Assembly: GCA_963989385.1 (NCBI GenBank)
Contig: OZ022511.1
Span: forward strand, 3,286,001-3,350,000
Length of the DNA stretch: 64,000 bases
Source: Ctena decussata
Taxonomy: Eukaryota > Mollusca > Bivalvia > Lucinida > Lucinidae
Reading direction: 5' to 3'
Of this stretch, positions 22,805 through 33,231 are shown piece after piece (within the stretch, counting starts at the first letter, position 1; the number at the start of each line of letters is the position of its first letter). A model generated the notes under the pieces. It saw only the letters and a list, made by a program, of their open reading frames with translations, was not told the origin of the DNA and made no database searches. The position numbers and the translations under genes are program-made.

Positions 22805-23129
22805 TTCCTGTAGGGATACTATATATACTATATGAATTAGTGATTATGTGATTAGTTCATTTACTCTGTGATTTACTATGTCATTGTATGTGATTGTTAT
22901 GTGACTGTGTTAGTCCTAGACCATGCCCATGTATATGTATGTTTCAAATCCTCATATGTCTGTAAGGACCTGAGTGTAAATAAAGAAAAAATAAAGAATA
23001 TGTATAGAGCACTACATCAAATTGGTCTGTCGACCAATATTGACGGGCCGTGCAATTCTAAAAATTGGGACACCTATAATAATTAGCCTAATGTGTAACA
23101 GTTTGGGGTTCCCGTGCACTGATGCGTCT

Positions 23130-23350
23130 AAAAGATGCAGATGGCAGCCCCGGGTCCAGGGGAAGGGCTTTGGGGCTTAAGCCCCGCCATCTGGGCCCCT
23201 GTGTTATGTATAATATGAAGGCCTCCAGATAGTAAGCAGTTTCTGATGTCAGTTTAAGATAACTTATCCATGTGGTTAGATTAAAATATATGTTGTGACA
23301 TCTCAATAGAATCACCTCGGCGAGGCGATTCTAATGATATATCACAACAT
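23130..23350 (-). repeat. Inverted copy of the 41320/47960 repeat plus its own hairpin
   Basis: The minus strand shares ATATCACAACATATATTT, the GGCGGGGCTTAAGCCCCAAAG part and the CCCGGG-TCC-GGG part with 41320-41500 and with 47960-47995 plus 48855-48985. At 23275-23365 GATTAAAATATATGTTGTGA is followed by its own inverted partner around CCTCGGCGAGG. Confidence 0.6.
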
Positions 23351-23580
23351 ATATTTCAAAACAAAAAAGGACATTATCCACAATTTTCATTAAATTGACC
23401 CCTAATAATGTCATATATTTTCAAGCCGCCCTTCGCCCTCCACACACACCCACATGCATCTCGGAACCTCTCAGCCCCACCGGTTATCCAGAGCCCCACC
23501 AGTACGTGGTGATCTGGATCCGGGCCTGTGGAATTGCAAACAGTGAAACCTCTAATCTGATCTCGGACTGCGCTGTTTAG

Positions 23581-24141
23581 TTTGACTTATCTGTATCTTT
23601 AGAATATGAACTTTTACAGAAAGTTCATTGAGAGCAATGAACACATTGATTAGAGTGGTTTAAAGTTATGGACCATATTAGCTAGTTTCTGGTTTTGAAG
23701 CCTCATCATTGACCCTAAGAACTAATTTGACAGTGCCAGTCAGATGTGAGAATAGAGCATGGGAAACTGTGGTTGACCATTGTGAACTAATCTGAAAACA
23801 TTTTGACAGTTGGCTTTGGAAAATAAATCTGACTGGAGATCCTCAGAAAGCAAGGAATGCATCATAAAAGCAGGATTGGCTGAAATGACGCTGTACAAGT
23901 GCGTTAATGTAATAAATGGTGCAACACTGCCCATGCCCCTAGCACCGGCTCCCGCGAAGAAAAAGGACAGACTAGTGGAATTAAGAGTGCGAAGCTGCAA
24001 ACTGAATGCTGAAGCACAGAAGTTACCTGTAAATTGCCATTTACGTTACAAACCTGTAGTTTTTCACTAGAGTCTTCTTTAATGTTTGCTTTGCGAAGAG
24101 GGAAAGACAGCGTCTGACCGATTACTGAGTCAAACGTAAAA
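23581..24141. other. No gene recognised
   Basis: Overlapping frames of 86-90 codons on both strands have no recognised domain. Confidence 0.35.
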
Positions 24142-24381
24142 TGAGCCGCGACGTGAGAAAACCAACAAAGTGGCATGTGCGCCCAGCGAAGACTCAGATC
24201 AGTCTGGGCATCCGCGCAGTTTGATTAGAGTCATTGTTGTCGGTATAAAGGTACCTTAAGACCCTTACCTACCCTGTAAGCGCACTGCAAAGACTGATCA
24301 GATCTGAGCGGATGCACAGACTGATCTGAGTCTCCGCTAGGCGCACTTGCTATTTTGTTGATTTTTTCTTGTCGCGGCCCA
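24142..24381. mobile_element. Foldback MITE, TGAGCCGCGAC family
   Basis: Left end TGAGCCGCGACGTGAGAAAA, right end TTCTTGTCGCGGCCCA. The inner CAGATCAGTCTGGGCATCCG arm pairs with CGGATGCACAGACTGATCTG. A 93-codon frame across it is a by-product of the palindrome. Confidence 0.85.
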
Positions 24382-24849
24382 AATTGATTTGAGACTTCGA
24401 GTGTATATACTGAATAACTGCACGTAGCTACACGAGCCTTATACATGTGGTATGTTCGTTTTACATGTATTGTCTTGGCCAGACGCAAATGTTCAGGATT
24501 GTTTGTGCGCATTCAGAAACCTGTCTCTTCATCTCAACAGCTTGAAGGAGGTGATTGTCGTAAGAAAAAGAATAATACCTAATAAAAATAAAAGCATAAA
24601 AATACAAATATCACCAAAAAAAACTTCGTAAACCTTTTCCTTTCGTTGTTCTCTACAGTTTAGAATACAAAAAGAGTGACTTCCCGATTAAAACAGGTTT
24701 ATATGAGGGAAGGTCAAAAGGCACAAAAATAACCATTATTAAGGAAAATTATTTAGGTCTGAAAGGAATTCGGTGCATTGGGAGTAACGAATTTCAATAC
24801 ATTTTTCCTACTCTTCCCCAAATTTTCAGAACAATAGCTTCTTTATTGT
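24382..24849. other. No gene recognised
   Basis: AT-rich spacer before the LINE 3' end. Nothing identifiable. Confidence 0.35.
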
Positions 24850-25069
24850 TGATAAATGGATGCATTGACTCTATGATTCTTGACTCTATGATGGTTGTTG
24901 GGCTCTGAAGTAAGGAGATGTCTCCTTTTTAAGCCCGGCGTTGTTCTGGAATAATTCAGTCACTGGTACTTGATACGCTTTCTTAACTTTTAAATGAGCA
25001 TCCTTATTAAAAGTACTGATATTAATGTTCATAAGATTCATTGAAATATGCTATCACATATTACTGGTA

Positions 25070-25400
25070 TCAATATTGGTACATTACTTCATGGTTCCAG
25101 TATAAATACAATTTTGACTTGAAATCATTCACATCCTTGGAATTTACAACGTATGACGGTAGAGTATTCCAGTCATTGATAATTCTTTGTGAAAACTGCT
25201 GTAACCGGCATGTTGTTTGACAGCGAGGTTTGTCTAATTCGAAATGATGTCCACGTGTAGCCGAGTTTGATACAACTGTGAAAAATCTCTCTGAAGAAAT
25301 GTCTTCAATTTCATGTACTATCTTGAAAGTCTGTATCACATCTCCCCTTCTTCTACGATGTGCTAACGTTGGTAGTTTCAGTGTTTTAAGTCTTTCAACT
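25070..25400 (-). pseudogene. LINE reverse transcriptase C-terminal region
   Basis: Encodes GDVIQTFKIVHEIEDI, then RCQTTCRLQQFSQRIINDWN and a final LYLYWNHEVMYQY. It is separated from the upstream frame by a stop after PRLKDLT. It is the thumb/connection region downstream of the palm; no separate catalytic activity is expected. Confidence 0.75.
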
Positions 25401-26176
25401 TATGTCAAATCCTTGAGCCGAGGAACAAGCCTTGTAGCCCTTTTCTGAACCCTTTCAACACTTTCAATATCCCTTCTTAACTGTGGGTACCAGATTGTAT
25501 TACCATATTCGATGTGCGGTCTTACTAGTGCCTTGTACATAAGAACAAACGAGTCCTGTTCAATGAAATCAAATGTTCTGACAATCAAGGAAAGTATACT
25601 GTTTGCTTTATTCACTTTTGTGGCAATATGATTACTAGACTTTAAATCTTTTTGGAAGGTTACACCGATGTCTTTCTCTTCTTCAACAGAACCAATGTCT
25701 TCAAAGTGAAGTGTGTACTGATAGTCTTGGTTATTACGACCAAAGTGAATAGTTTTACATTTGTCAACATTGAAACATAGTTGCCAAAGATCTGACCACA
25801 CATAAAGAGCATCAAGGTCCTGTTGAAGTATATCACTATTGGTGCCTTTGTTGTATATCTCTGTATCGTCCGCAAAAATCTTGACTGTACTTTGCACAAC
25901 TTCAGGCAGGTCGTTAATGTAAATTATAAATAGGAGGGGGAACCCCACTAATAACATCCTTCCAAGACGACACTTCCCCTTTAACTGATACATATTGTCT
26001 TCTTTCAGTAAGAAAGTCTTTAATCCATGATAGAAATTGCCCCTTGACGCCATAAGCTGAAACTTTACGAAGCAGTCTCTGGTGGGGCACACTGTCAAAC
26101 GCTTTCGCGAAATCCAGGTAAACAGTGTCCCAGCTCTCATCGTTTTCAACGTAATTTGACCAGTCTTCCATAACAT
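25400..26176 (-). pseudogene. LINE reverse transcriptase palm, second part (motif C present)
   Basis: The useful frame starts around 25950 and contains LLFIIYINDLPEVVQSTVKI directly followed by FADDTEIYNKG, the motif C box with both aspartates. It continues with QLCFNVDKCKTIHFG (motif D region) and YKALVRPHIEYGNTIWYPQL. It lies in a different frame from the upstream motif A segment. At the junction the sequence goes from ISGVP straight to LLF-IYIN, so motif B (normally PQGSVLGP in this group) is missing. The family expectation is from memory; the gap is visible here. Confidence 0.8.
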
Positions 26177-26192
26177 CTAGAAGTTGTAACAC
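25914..26192 (-). pseudogene. LINE reverse transcriptase palm, first part (motif A present)
   Basis: Contains LQLLDVMEDWSNYVEND and VYLDFAKAFDSVPHQRLL, the motif A box with its catalytic aspartate, then GQFLSWIKDFLTERRQYV and the SGVP start of motif B. The following PPIYNLH is the out-of-frame reading past a small deletion near 25940. Confidence 0.8.
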
Positions 26193-26619
26193 GCATGATC
26201 GTCCATTGCGAATTTGATATTGAATTGTTTCTGACTAAGTGTTGAACAACTGATGACCTGACTATCTTTTCCATACATTTACATACAATAGACGTTAAAC
26301 TTACTGGACGGTAGTTGCCTGGATTAGACTTTTCACCTTTCTTAAAAAGAGGGGTAACACGGGCCACTTTCCACCCTGTTGGAATTTTACCAGAGTTAAT
26401 AGACTCTTTAAAAATCAGAGATAAAGGTACAGAAAACACTTCTGACATAGTTTTCAACAACAATGGGTTTAACTCGTCCGGACCCATGGATTTTCCAGTA
26501 TCTAGTTCTCTTAACACTTTCTCGACCACTGTAATGTCAATTATTAAACTGTCTAAGGGTGTATCAAACTCTTTATCGTCTATATCGGGGATATTGTTAA
26601 GGTTCTCACGTGTAAACAC
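26146..26619 (-). pseudogene. LINE reverse transcriptase, fingers region
   Basis: Encodes ELDTGKSMGPDELNPLLLK, then WKVARVTPLFKKGEKSNPGN and YRPVSLTSIVCKCMEKIV, which are conserved blocks 0-2 of LINE reverse transcriptases. After NNSISNSQ a frameshift near 26225 moves the reading to the next segment. In the region 26620-26995 the linker from the endonuclease is broken by shifts and a small duplication of TTAGTTGTTTCCAACT near 26690-26725. Confidence 0.8.
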
Positions 26620-26995
26620 ACTTGAAAAATAATTGTTTAGTACTTCCGCTTTCTCTTGGTTACCACTTGTTAATGTGGAATCAGGTTTTAGTTGTTTCCA
26701 ACTTGTTTCTTAGTTGTTTCCAACTATGGTTTGAGGGCTGGATTTGGATTTGGATTGTTTCAGTTCCTTGCCTTTGCATACTTTTTACTTTTAGTAAATT
26801 TGTAACACTGCTGTGAGATTTTACTTTTCTTTTGACCTACTTCCAGAAATGCTTACTCTCTTTTTTGGCTTTTTTAGCAATTCTTCTTTCAAAATTTCTC
26901 TTAGCAGTTCTGATATCCTCATTAGCTTGGTTTCTCAATCTCTTATATCTCTCAAAATCAGCTGGAAGTTTTGTTGCACGATACTGTGCCCATGC

Positions 26996-28243
26996 CTATC
27001 TCTTACGTCTTATACTGTTTAATGAGTCTGCAGTCATCCACAATGGCTTAGGTTTACAACCTTTCTTAGGTATGTATTTTGGAACATGTTTATTGACACT
27101 TGCTTGGTACTGTTCAGAAAATATATTCCACATCTCATCAATACTGTGACCCACAAATTTCTCATCCCAATTAATTGCATTCCATTCATTTGTAAAAGAC
27201 ACAAAATAACATTTACCATATTTTATCTGTGGTTTACCATTATGGAATTCCATAAACTTGCATAAAAAGTCAAATTTGATGAGCACATGATCACTTACAC
27301 CAAGGGATGGCAAAATATTTATGTTTTCAATGTCATGTTGGTCTTTAGTTATGATAAGGTCCAATAAATTTGGGGTTTGGTTTTCTCTATGCCTTGTAGG
27401 CCCTGAAACGTGTTGAAACAAGAAATTGTCATGCAAACCTTCAATAAACTCGAACTCGTAGTGATTTTCATTGTGACAAGTAGTACAGTTGTCCCAATTG
27501 ATGCCTTTAATGTTGAAATCCCCTGTTATGAGTACTCTGCGATTTAACTGACATGCTTCATTAATAAGTCTGTTAATAACAACACATTGATCATCAGAAG
27601 ATGGACTTCTATAAATTGTTCCCACTAATACTATTTCGTCATCTACACGCCAATCACACCATGATGCGTCGTTATAAAGGGAGTTCAAATGCGAGTTTGG
27701 AGAAACATTCAGGTCAGACTTTGCATAAATTATCACACCCCTACATGTACCCTCACCTGAACTAGGGAATGCTGAATAATTTTCAATATGATATAATACA
27801 GAAGAACAATCTAAGTCAGTAACTGCTTTTGGTAACACTTCTGTGACAAATATAAAGTCAGGATCCTCAATAGAAATCTGTATTTTAAGTTCATCTAGCT
27901 TATTTCTCAACTGATCAGCATTTGTGTAGAAGCATTTGACACTTTCAACTGTCACCTCAGTATTATTACTGCTGTTTGTGGCATTCACTGAATTAAGTTC
28001 ACGTTCCTCCGAGTTTTCAGCGTTATTTTTGAGACCTTGAATCTTTTCTAGTTTGACAAGGTTTAGTCTGACTAGACAAAGGTTGAGTAGATGAAGCCTG
28101 ACTAGAGTCACTTTGAATACAAGTCTTTTGATAAGCTTGAATATGTTGTTTGTATTTAATGAACAATAATTAACAGTTTTTGAAGTTGAACAGGAGTTAA
28201 CATTCTCCAACAAACAAGTTTCAATACTGTCAGACAAATTCAA
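26996..28243 (-). pseudogene. LINE APE-type endonuclease frame
   Basis: A 415-codon frame. After a poorly conserved start it has FYTNADQLRNKLDELKIQI and DPDFIFVTEVLPK (conserved E), then DWRVDDEIVLVGTIYRSPSS, GDFNIKGINWDN (DxN box), PNLLDLIITKD and LGVSDHVLIKFDF (SDH box). These are the ordered catalytic blocks of APE-like endonucleases that nick the target in LINE integration. The domain itself looks intact; the element is dead because of lesions further on. The start codon is uncertain and may be downstream. Confidence 0.85.
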
Positions 28244-28429
28244 CAGATTAACACAACTCTGAACTTTATTTACATTATTTACACAGTTACTAGTCTTAAC
28301 GGTGTCTACACTGGCCGGACAGCCTCGGATGGGAAACAGTGCCGTTTCCCACCCACTTCCTTTTATGTCCTTTCTGTCAGTAATTACGCCCCTATAAATA
28401 ACTAGGTCCTCATTTCTCTCGACCTCTTT

Positions 28430-28950
28430 TCATTTCTTAAGTTCATCCCGAAGCTTTTTGTTTTTATCCCGTTCTTCCTTGGTAAAATCTGGAGTAATGA
28501 ACACATTACTCCAGCCATGATTCAAATGTCCATCACCATTTTTAGCCCTGAGATTTTTTGTGCAACCAAGCAGTTTATGCTTGCAAGATACAGACTCCAA
28601 TGTTAACTTCATAAGTCTGATTCTACCATTTACTGGCCTACCTAGTCTTACCACTGATTTTGGGACTACCTCATCACATTTCATCACCGCAAAAATATCG
28701 CGAATCTTCTCTTCTTCTTCTCTCTTCTTATCGTCAGTTGTGGGTTCAGGTACATTATGCATTATTACATTGCATTTCCTCTCCTCCCTCTCCCGATACA
28801 TTTCAATGGCTTTTTCAACCTGTTTTTCAATTTTTTGTCTATAGTGGTTTCAAGATCCTTCATTTTGGCTTCATAGTTTTCTAACTGCTTTTTTTGTTCA
28901 TTCATAATAGAGCCTAGCTTGTGGCAACCTCTAATGTCATACAACGCCAA
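28430..28950 (-). pseudogene. LINE ORF1-like protein (coiled coil then RRM-like region)
   Basis: The frame 28950-28765 has the charged heptad-like stretch NEQKKQLENYEAKMKDLETT, a likely coiled coil. After a frameshift, 28801-28430 encodes ERKCNVIMHNVPEP, VVRLGRPVNGRIRLMKLTLE and KEERDKNKKLRDELKK. The CNVIMHNVPE and VVRLGR blocks are typical of RRM-type ORF1 proteins in LINEs, which coat element RNA. The first codons overlap the flanking foldback, so the native start is missing. Confidence 0.7.
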
Positions 28951-29199
28951 CTGTAATTAACTCAGTTTATTACATTAGGCGTTGTTACATTTGGCGTTGC
29001 ACTCAACGCCTAATGTAATAACGCCTAATAGAATAAACTTTCTTTCTTTTTCAGTTGAGATTCCATCCTGTCCTAGAAGAAAGAAAGTTTATTGCATTAG
29101 GCGTTATTACATTAGCCGTTGAGTGCAACACCAAATGTAACAACGCCTAATGTAATAAACTGAGTTTATTACATTAGGCGTTGTATTACATTAGAGGTT
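28925..29199. mobile_element. 275-bp foldback element with iterated CATTAGGCGTTG boxes
   Basis: The arms 28925-29045 and 29077-29199 pair over about 120 bp around a loop of about 31 bp. Each arm is made of repeats of TTATTACATTAGGCGTTG and its inverse CAACGCCTAATGTAATAA, so it can fold in several registers. Outer ends are AACCTCTAATGT. It sits at the 5' edge of the LINE ORF1, which resumes at 28924 and is not found beyond 29199. Confidence 0.85.
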
Positions 29200-29917
29200 G
29201 CATTCATTAACTAGAGGGTAGGTAGGTATCCCCTTTATGAGACATGCATGTACACTATATAAATACATTACTGTGACTGTACAGGTATGTAAGAGAAATA
29301 ATTCAACCTTGAAAAACGTTAACTCCTCTGTGCTATCTATATAATCTATAATACTAAATAAACAAAGTAACGCATAAACTGCAAAATTGGTGGCATTTTC
29401 AAGCGTAATTTTTATACTGGTTCTTTCGCATATTGCTATCATTGATAATTTCGGTTAGCGTGTGTTTTAGTTTCACGTAGATTTAAAGAATTTAAGAATC
29501 AAATCAGTCTTTCATTTTAAATTCTCCCAAGTATTTTTCTAGAAACTTCGACTATTGGTCGATTTTTTTTTGTCAACAATGGGTGCGTTCGAGTGAAATT
29601 ATCGTGTACTCGAATACACATTTTAAATTAATCCGGTCGTTTCGGTTCTGCGTCGTTGTATCGGCGCGCTGCTTAGCAAGTCCAAATTTAGCAGCTTCTA
29701 ATGCAAAAATCCGACCCATAAACGTACGTCATTCCCCATACATAACGATTTATTTTTGTATTTTTTGCTTATATGTCTAAACGGATGAAGAACTAAATGG
29801 TCATAGTCCCGACGGCCCTGGCTCGAAACGACCCATTTTCTTCCAGAACGATAGTCAATACGAGTAGCCAATCGAACTCGCCCATTGAAGAATAAAGCTC
29901 AACGCACATGGTCTTTC
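29200..29917. other. No gene recognised
   Basis: Short frames only. No LINE continuation after the foldback and no other element seen. Confidence 0.35.
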
Positions 29918-30002
29918 GAAAAGTTGGACGGACACACGGCGCCAAGTGTGTGCGGCTATGGTTACGTACCGCTGAGCCACTTGGGGGACGTCGTTAGGAG
30001 AA
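29918..30002 (+). repeat. Dispersed repeat matching 9690-9775 (inverted) and 4655-4770
   Basis: Contains TTGGACGGACACACGGCGCC, GGCTATGGTTACGTACCGCT and GGGGACGTCGTTAGGAGAA. The complement carries GTGGCTCAGCGGTACG, similar to a tRNA D-arm/A box, but without a matching B box. Confidence 0.6.
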
Positions 30003-30274
30003 TTCAAACTGAACTGAACTTTCGAAAAGACAAAAATTAAAAATGTCTAAGGTTAGCACACATGCGCCAGGTAAGAAAGGGCATTTTTTTCCAGCGAAGC
30101 AGTCAAATCAATTTCAATGATTCAAAGAAGCTAAGTAAGCCTTTAGTCTTCAGAGGGCTTGAATATTTTCCCCCAAAACGTTCCAGGACCCAATTTTTCC
30201 AGAAAAAAAATACCCAGGCCAGGTCACATAACCAAGATGGCAAACATTTATTATGGTAAAAAAAATCAAAAATC

Positions 30275-30291
30275 TTCTCCCCCAGAACCAC
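30275..30291. repeat. TSD of SINE A, left
   Basis: TTCTCCCCCAGAACCAC, repeated exactly at 30552-30568. Confidence 0.9.
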
Positions 30292-30551
30292 GCCGGGCCG
30301 CGTAGCGCAATCGGTAGGGCACCTGACTCATAAGTCAGAGGTCCTGGGTTCGAAACCCGGTCTGGCCACATACTTTCGTTTCTCCTTCCGCTGATTCAAG
30401 AAGGGCAGTTGTCAGTTACTGGCGAAAGTATGTGCACTTAGTACTGGTTAACTGCTTAGGAGGTCTAAGCCTGCCCAGGAATAGTGTGGTTAGGTTAACT
30501 GACCGTCCCGACATGACCTTAGCTGTTTACCGTGGACGTCAAATCAACCAA
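30292..30551 (+). mobile_element. tRNA-derived SINE, copy A (full length)
   Basis: The 5' part (30292-30368) is tRNA-like: acceptor GCCGGGC pairs with GTCTGGC, A box TAGCGCAATCGG, a CTGAC/GTCAG stem around TCATAA, and T arm CTGGGTTCGAAACCCGG with B box GGTTCGAAACC. The anticodon loop has only 6 bases, so it is unlikely to be a working tRNA. The body contains CTTTCGTTTCTCCTTCC, GGCAGTTGTCAGTTACTGGC, TTAGGAGGTCTAAGCCTGCC and CCGTCCCGACATGACC. It ends in an ATCAACCAA-type tail. A 17-bp perfect TSD proves retroposition. It may belong to a known bivalve SINE superfamily (MetaSINE/RUDI-like), which I cannot verify. Confidence 0.9.
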
Positions 30552-30568
30552 TTCTCCCCCAGAACCAC
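30552..30568. repeat. TSD of SINE A, right
   Basis: Exact copy of 30275-30291. Confidence 0.9.
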
Positions 30569-31438
30569 AACTTCTATGATCTTGAAACTTAGCATGTCGC
30601 ATCAAGGACTCAAAAGCTCAACAAAATTTATATAAATGATGACCCTGGGATGACCTTGATCTGTTTTACGGCAAGGTCAACTTTTGAGTCACTTAGGTTT
30701 TTCTATACGAAAAGTGAAAAAAGTTGATTTTTTTTAGAAACAATGCAGTCTGCTACCTGAAAGTTTGTAGATGCAGACAACTAATTAGGTAAATGAAGCT
30801 TTAGTGAGTATTCATGGTAAAGGTCATATCTTCACCTGGCCCTAAGGCCATTTACATTGAAAAATTAAAACTCGCTTTTTTATATAAAAATTGACCATCA
30901 TGAAATATTTCCGCGCTTGCGCGGGCTCTTTTCTAGTATAGTCTAAAATTTAGGCATATGCAACTTCTTTTCATTACGACAACCTTCTAGTACGTAATAG
31001 AATCTGAAAAAAATAACTGAGAGGATGGTACTCTAAATGTATTAAAGAACACGTAAATGCATTTTCAACATAAATGATGTTTATTTGTTAGATTTTTATT
31101 CTGCACTTTACCTTTGATATATTCCTAGATAAACCTTTTTCCAGCGACAAGTCACATATTTCTGAGTTCTAAATTGAGGCAAACAATATAAAGAAGGCAT
31201 AAGTTAAGTTTGGGAAGATCTGTTTAATTTTCAACATTTTATGCAGATTTTTGTATTCACAGGAAGTCAGTGATTATCACCATCTTAATGGTGCTCTACT
31301 ACATTTTTTAATCTAGATATGACGGTAAGCCGCGAGATTTGAATTTCATATTCACATAAATGTTATGCCCCGAAGCTGAAAGTGTCTGTTGCCTGTTTGC
31401 AATGTGGCACAATATTTCTAATTTGAAACATTAAATTT
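30569..31438. other. No gene; older repeat-like sequence
   Basis: Contains GATGACCCTGGGATGACC and GGCAAGGTCAAC words, similar to the 13574-14322 repeat. The rest is unremarkable AT-rich DNA. Confidence 0.35.
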
Positions 31439-31674
31439 GAGCCGCGACGCGACAAAGCCAACAAAATGGTATGTGCGCCAGGCGAAGACTCAGATCAGCC
31501 TTATCCTCCGCCAAGTCTGATCACAGTCTTGGCTGTCCGTATAGAACTGGCGTAGACTCTATTTTCTTTAAGCGCACTGCGAAGAATCTGATCGGACTGG
31601 GCGGATGTCCATTTTAATATGATTTTTCGCTGGGCGTGCATGCCACCTTGTTGGTTTTGTCGTGTCGCGGCTCA
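31439..31674. mobile_element. Foldback MITE, TGAGCCGCGAC family
   Basis: Complete copy from TGAGCCGCGACGCGACAAAG to GTTTTGTCGTGTCGCGGCTCA-type end. The right inner arm is somewhat decayed. Confidence 0.85.
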
Positions 31675-31970
31675 ATTTTCCGCCTCAGCTTCCTCCAAGC
31701 TAGAGAGAATTCAGATCATAAAATAACTGATATCACGGCTCTCTTTGTCATAAAAGTCGTTTTATGGTATATTCAGCTGCCATGATATGTTCTTTAACGG
31801 ACGCCGCTGGGATTATCGGATTAATGATTTACATATCAACATCAACCAGATTCTATATATCAATGGTGATGTATAGGCATTTTACGGGCTTATTAAAATT
31901 TCATCACGGATGTTTTGTTTTTGGAGTTGAAGAGCTTATCCATTATAAACAGTCTGAGTGAGGACTTACG

Positions 31971-31998
31971 GTTTTCCATCACGCACATTTGTGATGGT
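31971..31998. repeat. Inverted repeat partner of 32895-32922
   Basis: GTTTTCCATCACGCACATTT then GTGATGG here pairs with CACAAATGTGCGTGATGAAA on the right with two or three mismatches. The 900-bp interval holds a separate TIR element. It may be a larger element or a pair of independent copies. Confidence 0.55.
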
Positions 31999-32155
31999 CT
32001 GCAATAACCCTTACATTTTTCAATCCAGCTAACGTAAATGGCAATTTAACCCGCTAGCAAGCTCAATATGACCGATTTGTGTTTAAAATTGATATTTGGC
32101 CAGTCCGTAACTATTCTACGTAAAACACAACTGTATGTTGGCTATTTCTGAGAAT

Positions 32156-32528
32156 TACCGTATACGCGGAAATTTTCGCGGGTTCAAATTTTCGTGGTTA
32201 GGGTCAAAAACATGATTATTAATTTTTGCGATTTTTAATTTTCTCGGTTACCAACATGCTCGAAAAAGCAAACCTTTTTCTTTTTACTTGAGTCAGTTCT
32301 TTCATTAACCTGCGGCAGGGCCGCCGCAGGTTAATGAAAGAACTGGCTCAAGTGAAAAGTACCAGCAACTACCTAAGCAAACACAAACAAAATATATGAG
32401 CTCTGCGTCTACAGTAGACACTTTGTGAGAAACAGGAAAAAATTCGCGATTTTAACATTCGCAGTTTCTAAGTGACCGCGAAATACCGCGAAAAATGGAA
32501 CGCCGCGAAAATTACCATATATACGGTA
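32156..32528. mobile_element. TIR element, TACCGTATA ends
   Basis: The termini TACCGTATACGCGGAAATTT and complement TACCGTATATATGGTAATTT are followed by repeated TTCGCGG/CCGCGAA words, forming subterminal repeats. Size 373 bp, non-coding. TA ends suggest a Tc1/mariner-like MITE. The interior is interrupted by a hairpin at 32281-32360. Confidence 0.7.
32281..32360. repeat. Near-perfect hairpin nested in the TACCGTATA element
   Basis: TTCTTTCATTAACCTGCGGC pairs with GCCGCAGGTTAATGAAAGAA; the outer ACTTGAGTCAG pairs with CTGGCTCAAGT. Almost no loop. Confidence 0.85.
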
Positions 32529-32727
32529 TTGTCAAGATTAGGCAAATATTGCTGTGCATTTGGCTTGTTTTATTTCCAAGAAAATACAAGTTTACTTTCT
32601 ATTTTCTATAAAGTGTTACTATCAAAATCGTCTACAATGCTTGCTTTTCTGTTCTTTTTTTTGTAACGGATTATAACTGTGCGAGTTATTCAAGGTTTTG
32701 CACCAGTTACAGAAAATTATTTAGGGT

Positions 32728-32741
32728 GGGGGGGGGGGGGG
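32728..32741. repeat. Poly-G tract
   Basis: A run of G in GGTGGGGGGGGGGGGG context. Confidence 0.85.
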
Positions 32742-32894
32742 TTCGCCTTTGTTATGGTCACCCATAACACCAAAAGAAACTGATGTTATGGCTTTCCATC
32801 ACGCTTCATCCCTCGGACATGTGGTGACATCTTGTGGCAAAAAATTAAGTGAGGACTTTATATCATCACGTTAGTTCATTTGAAGTGCATGGCC

Positions 32895-32922
32895 AACTAT
32901 CACAAATGTGCGTGATGAAAAC
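32895..32922. repeat. Inverted repeat partner of 31971-31998
   Basis: See 31971. ACTATCACAAATGTGCGTGA is the complement of the left partner apart from a few bases. Confidence 0.55.
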
Positions 32923-33231
32923 CCATTAGTCCCCTGACTGTTAAACTGCCATTTATAGAGCATACCAAATTTAAGTTATGGAATAAACACCTTATTGAGA
33001 CACAAAATAGCTCCTGCAACCCCATTTTTGTGCTAGCATAATTACAAGCCAGTAGATGGGAAGTCTTCCTAGAAGAAGTCAACGGCCAGGGCGGAAGAAC
33101 TCTTTGAGTCAACGGCCATGTGTTATTGACCAAGGCGAGCCATACAATAATCGTGGATTTCGGCTGTGGTCAACATATATAGCCTGGAGAGGGATGGGCT
33201 CCGTCAGGCTGAATCCTGCCCTTGAAACACC

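Larger units (their letters stand above)
24850..28924 (-). mobile_element. CR1/L2-group LINE, nearly complete but inactivated
   Basis: Reading from 28924 downward: a coiled-coil lead and an ORF1-like segment, an endonuclease, a reverse transcriptase and a 3' UTR ending near 24850 in two copies of ATCATAGAGTCAA. Component entries follow. The order matches two-ORF LINEs of the CR1/L2 group; CR1 versus L2 or Rex cannot be settled by eye. A foldback at 28925-29199 abuts the 5' side, so the true 5' end is lost or displaced. No TSD was found. Confidence 0.85.

Noticed and set aside
29583..29780. Coding exon
   Set aside because: A 65-codon frame with no domain or neighbouring exon.
30292..30368. 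tRNA gene with CAT anticodon
   Set aside because: The A and B boxes are good, but the anticodon loop has 6 bases, the head is fused to a SINE body, and a 17-bp TSD surrounds the whole unit. The same applies to 62303-62379.
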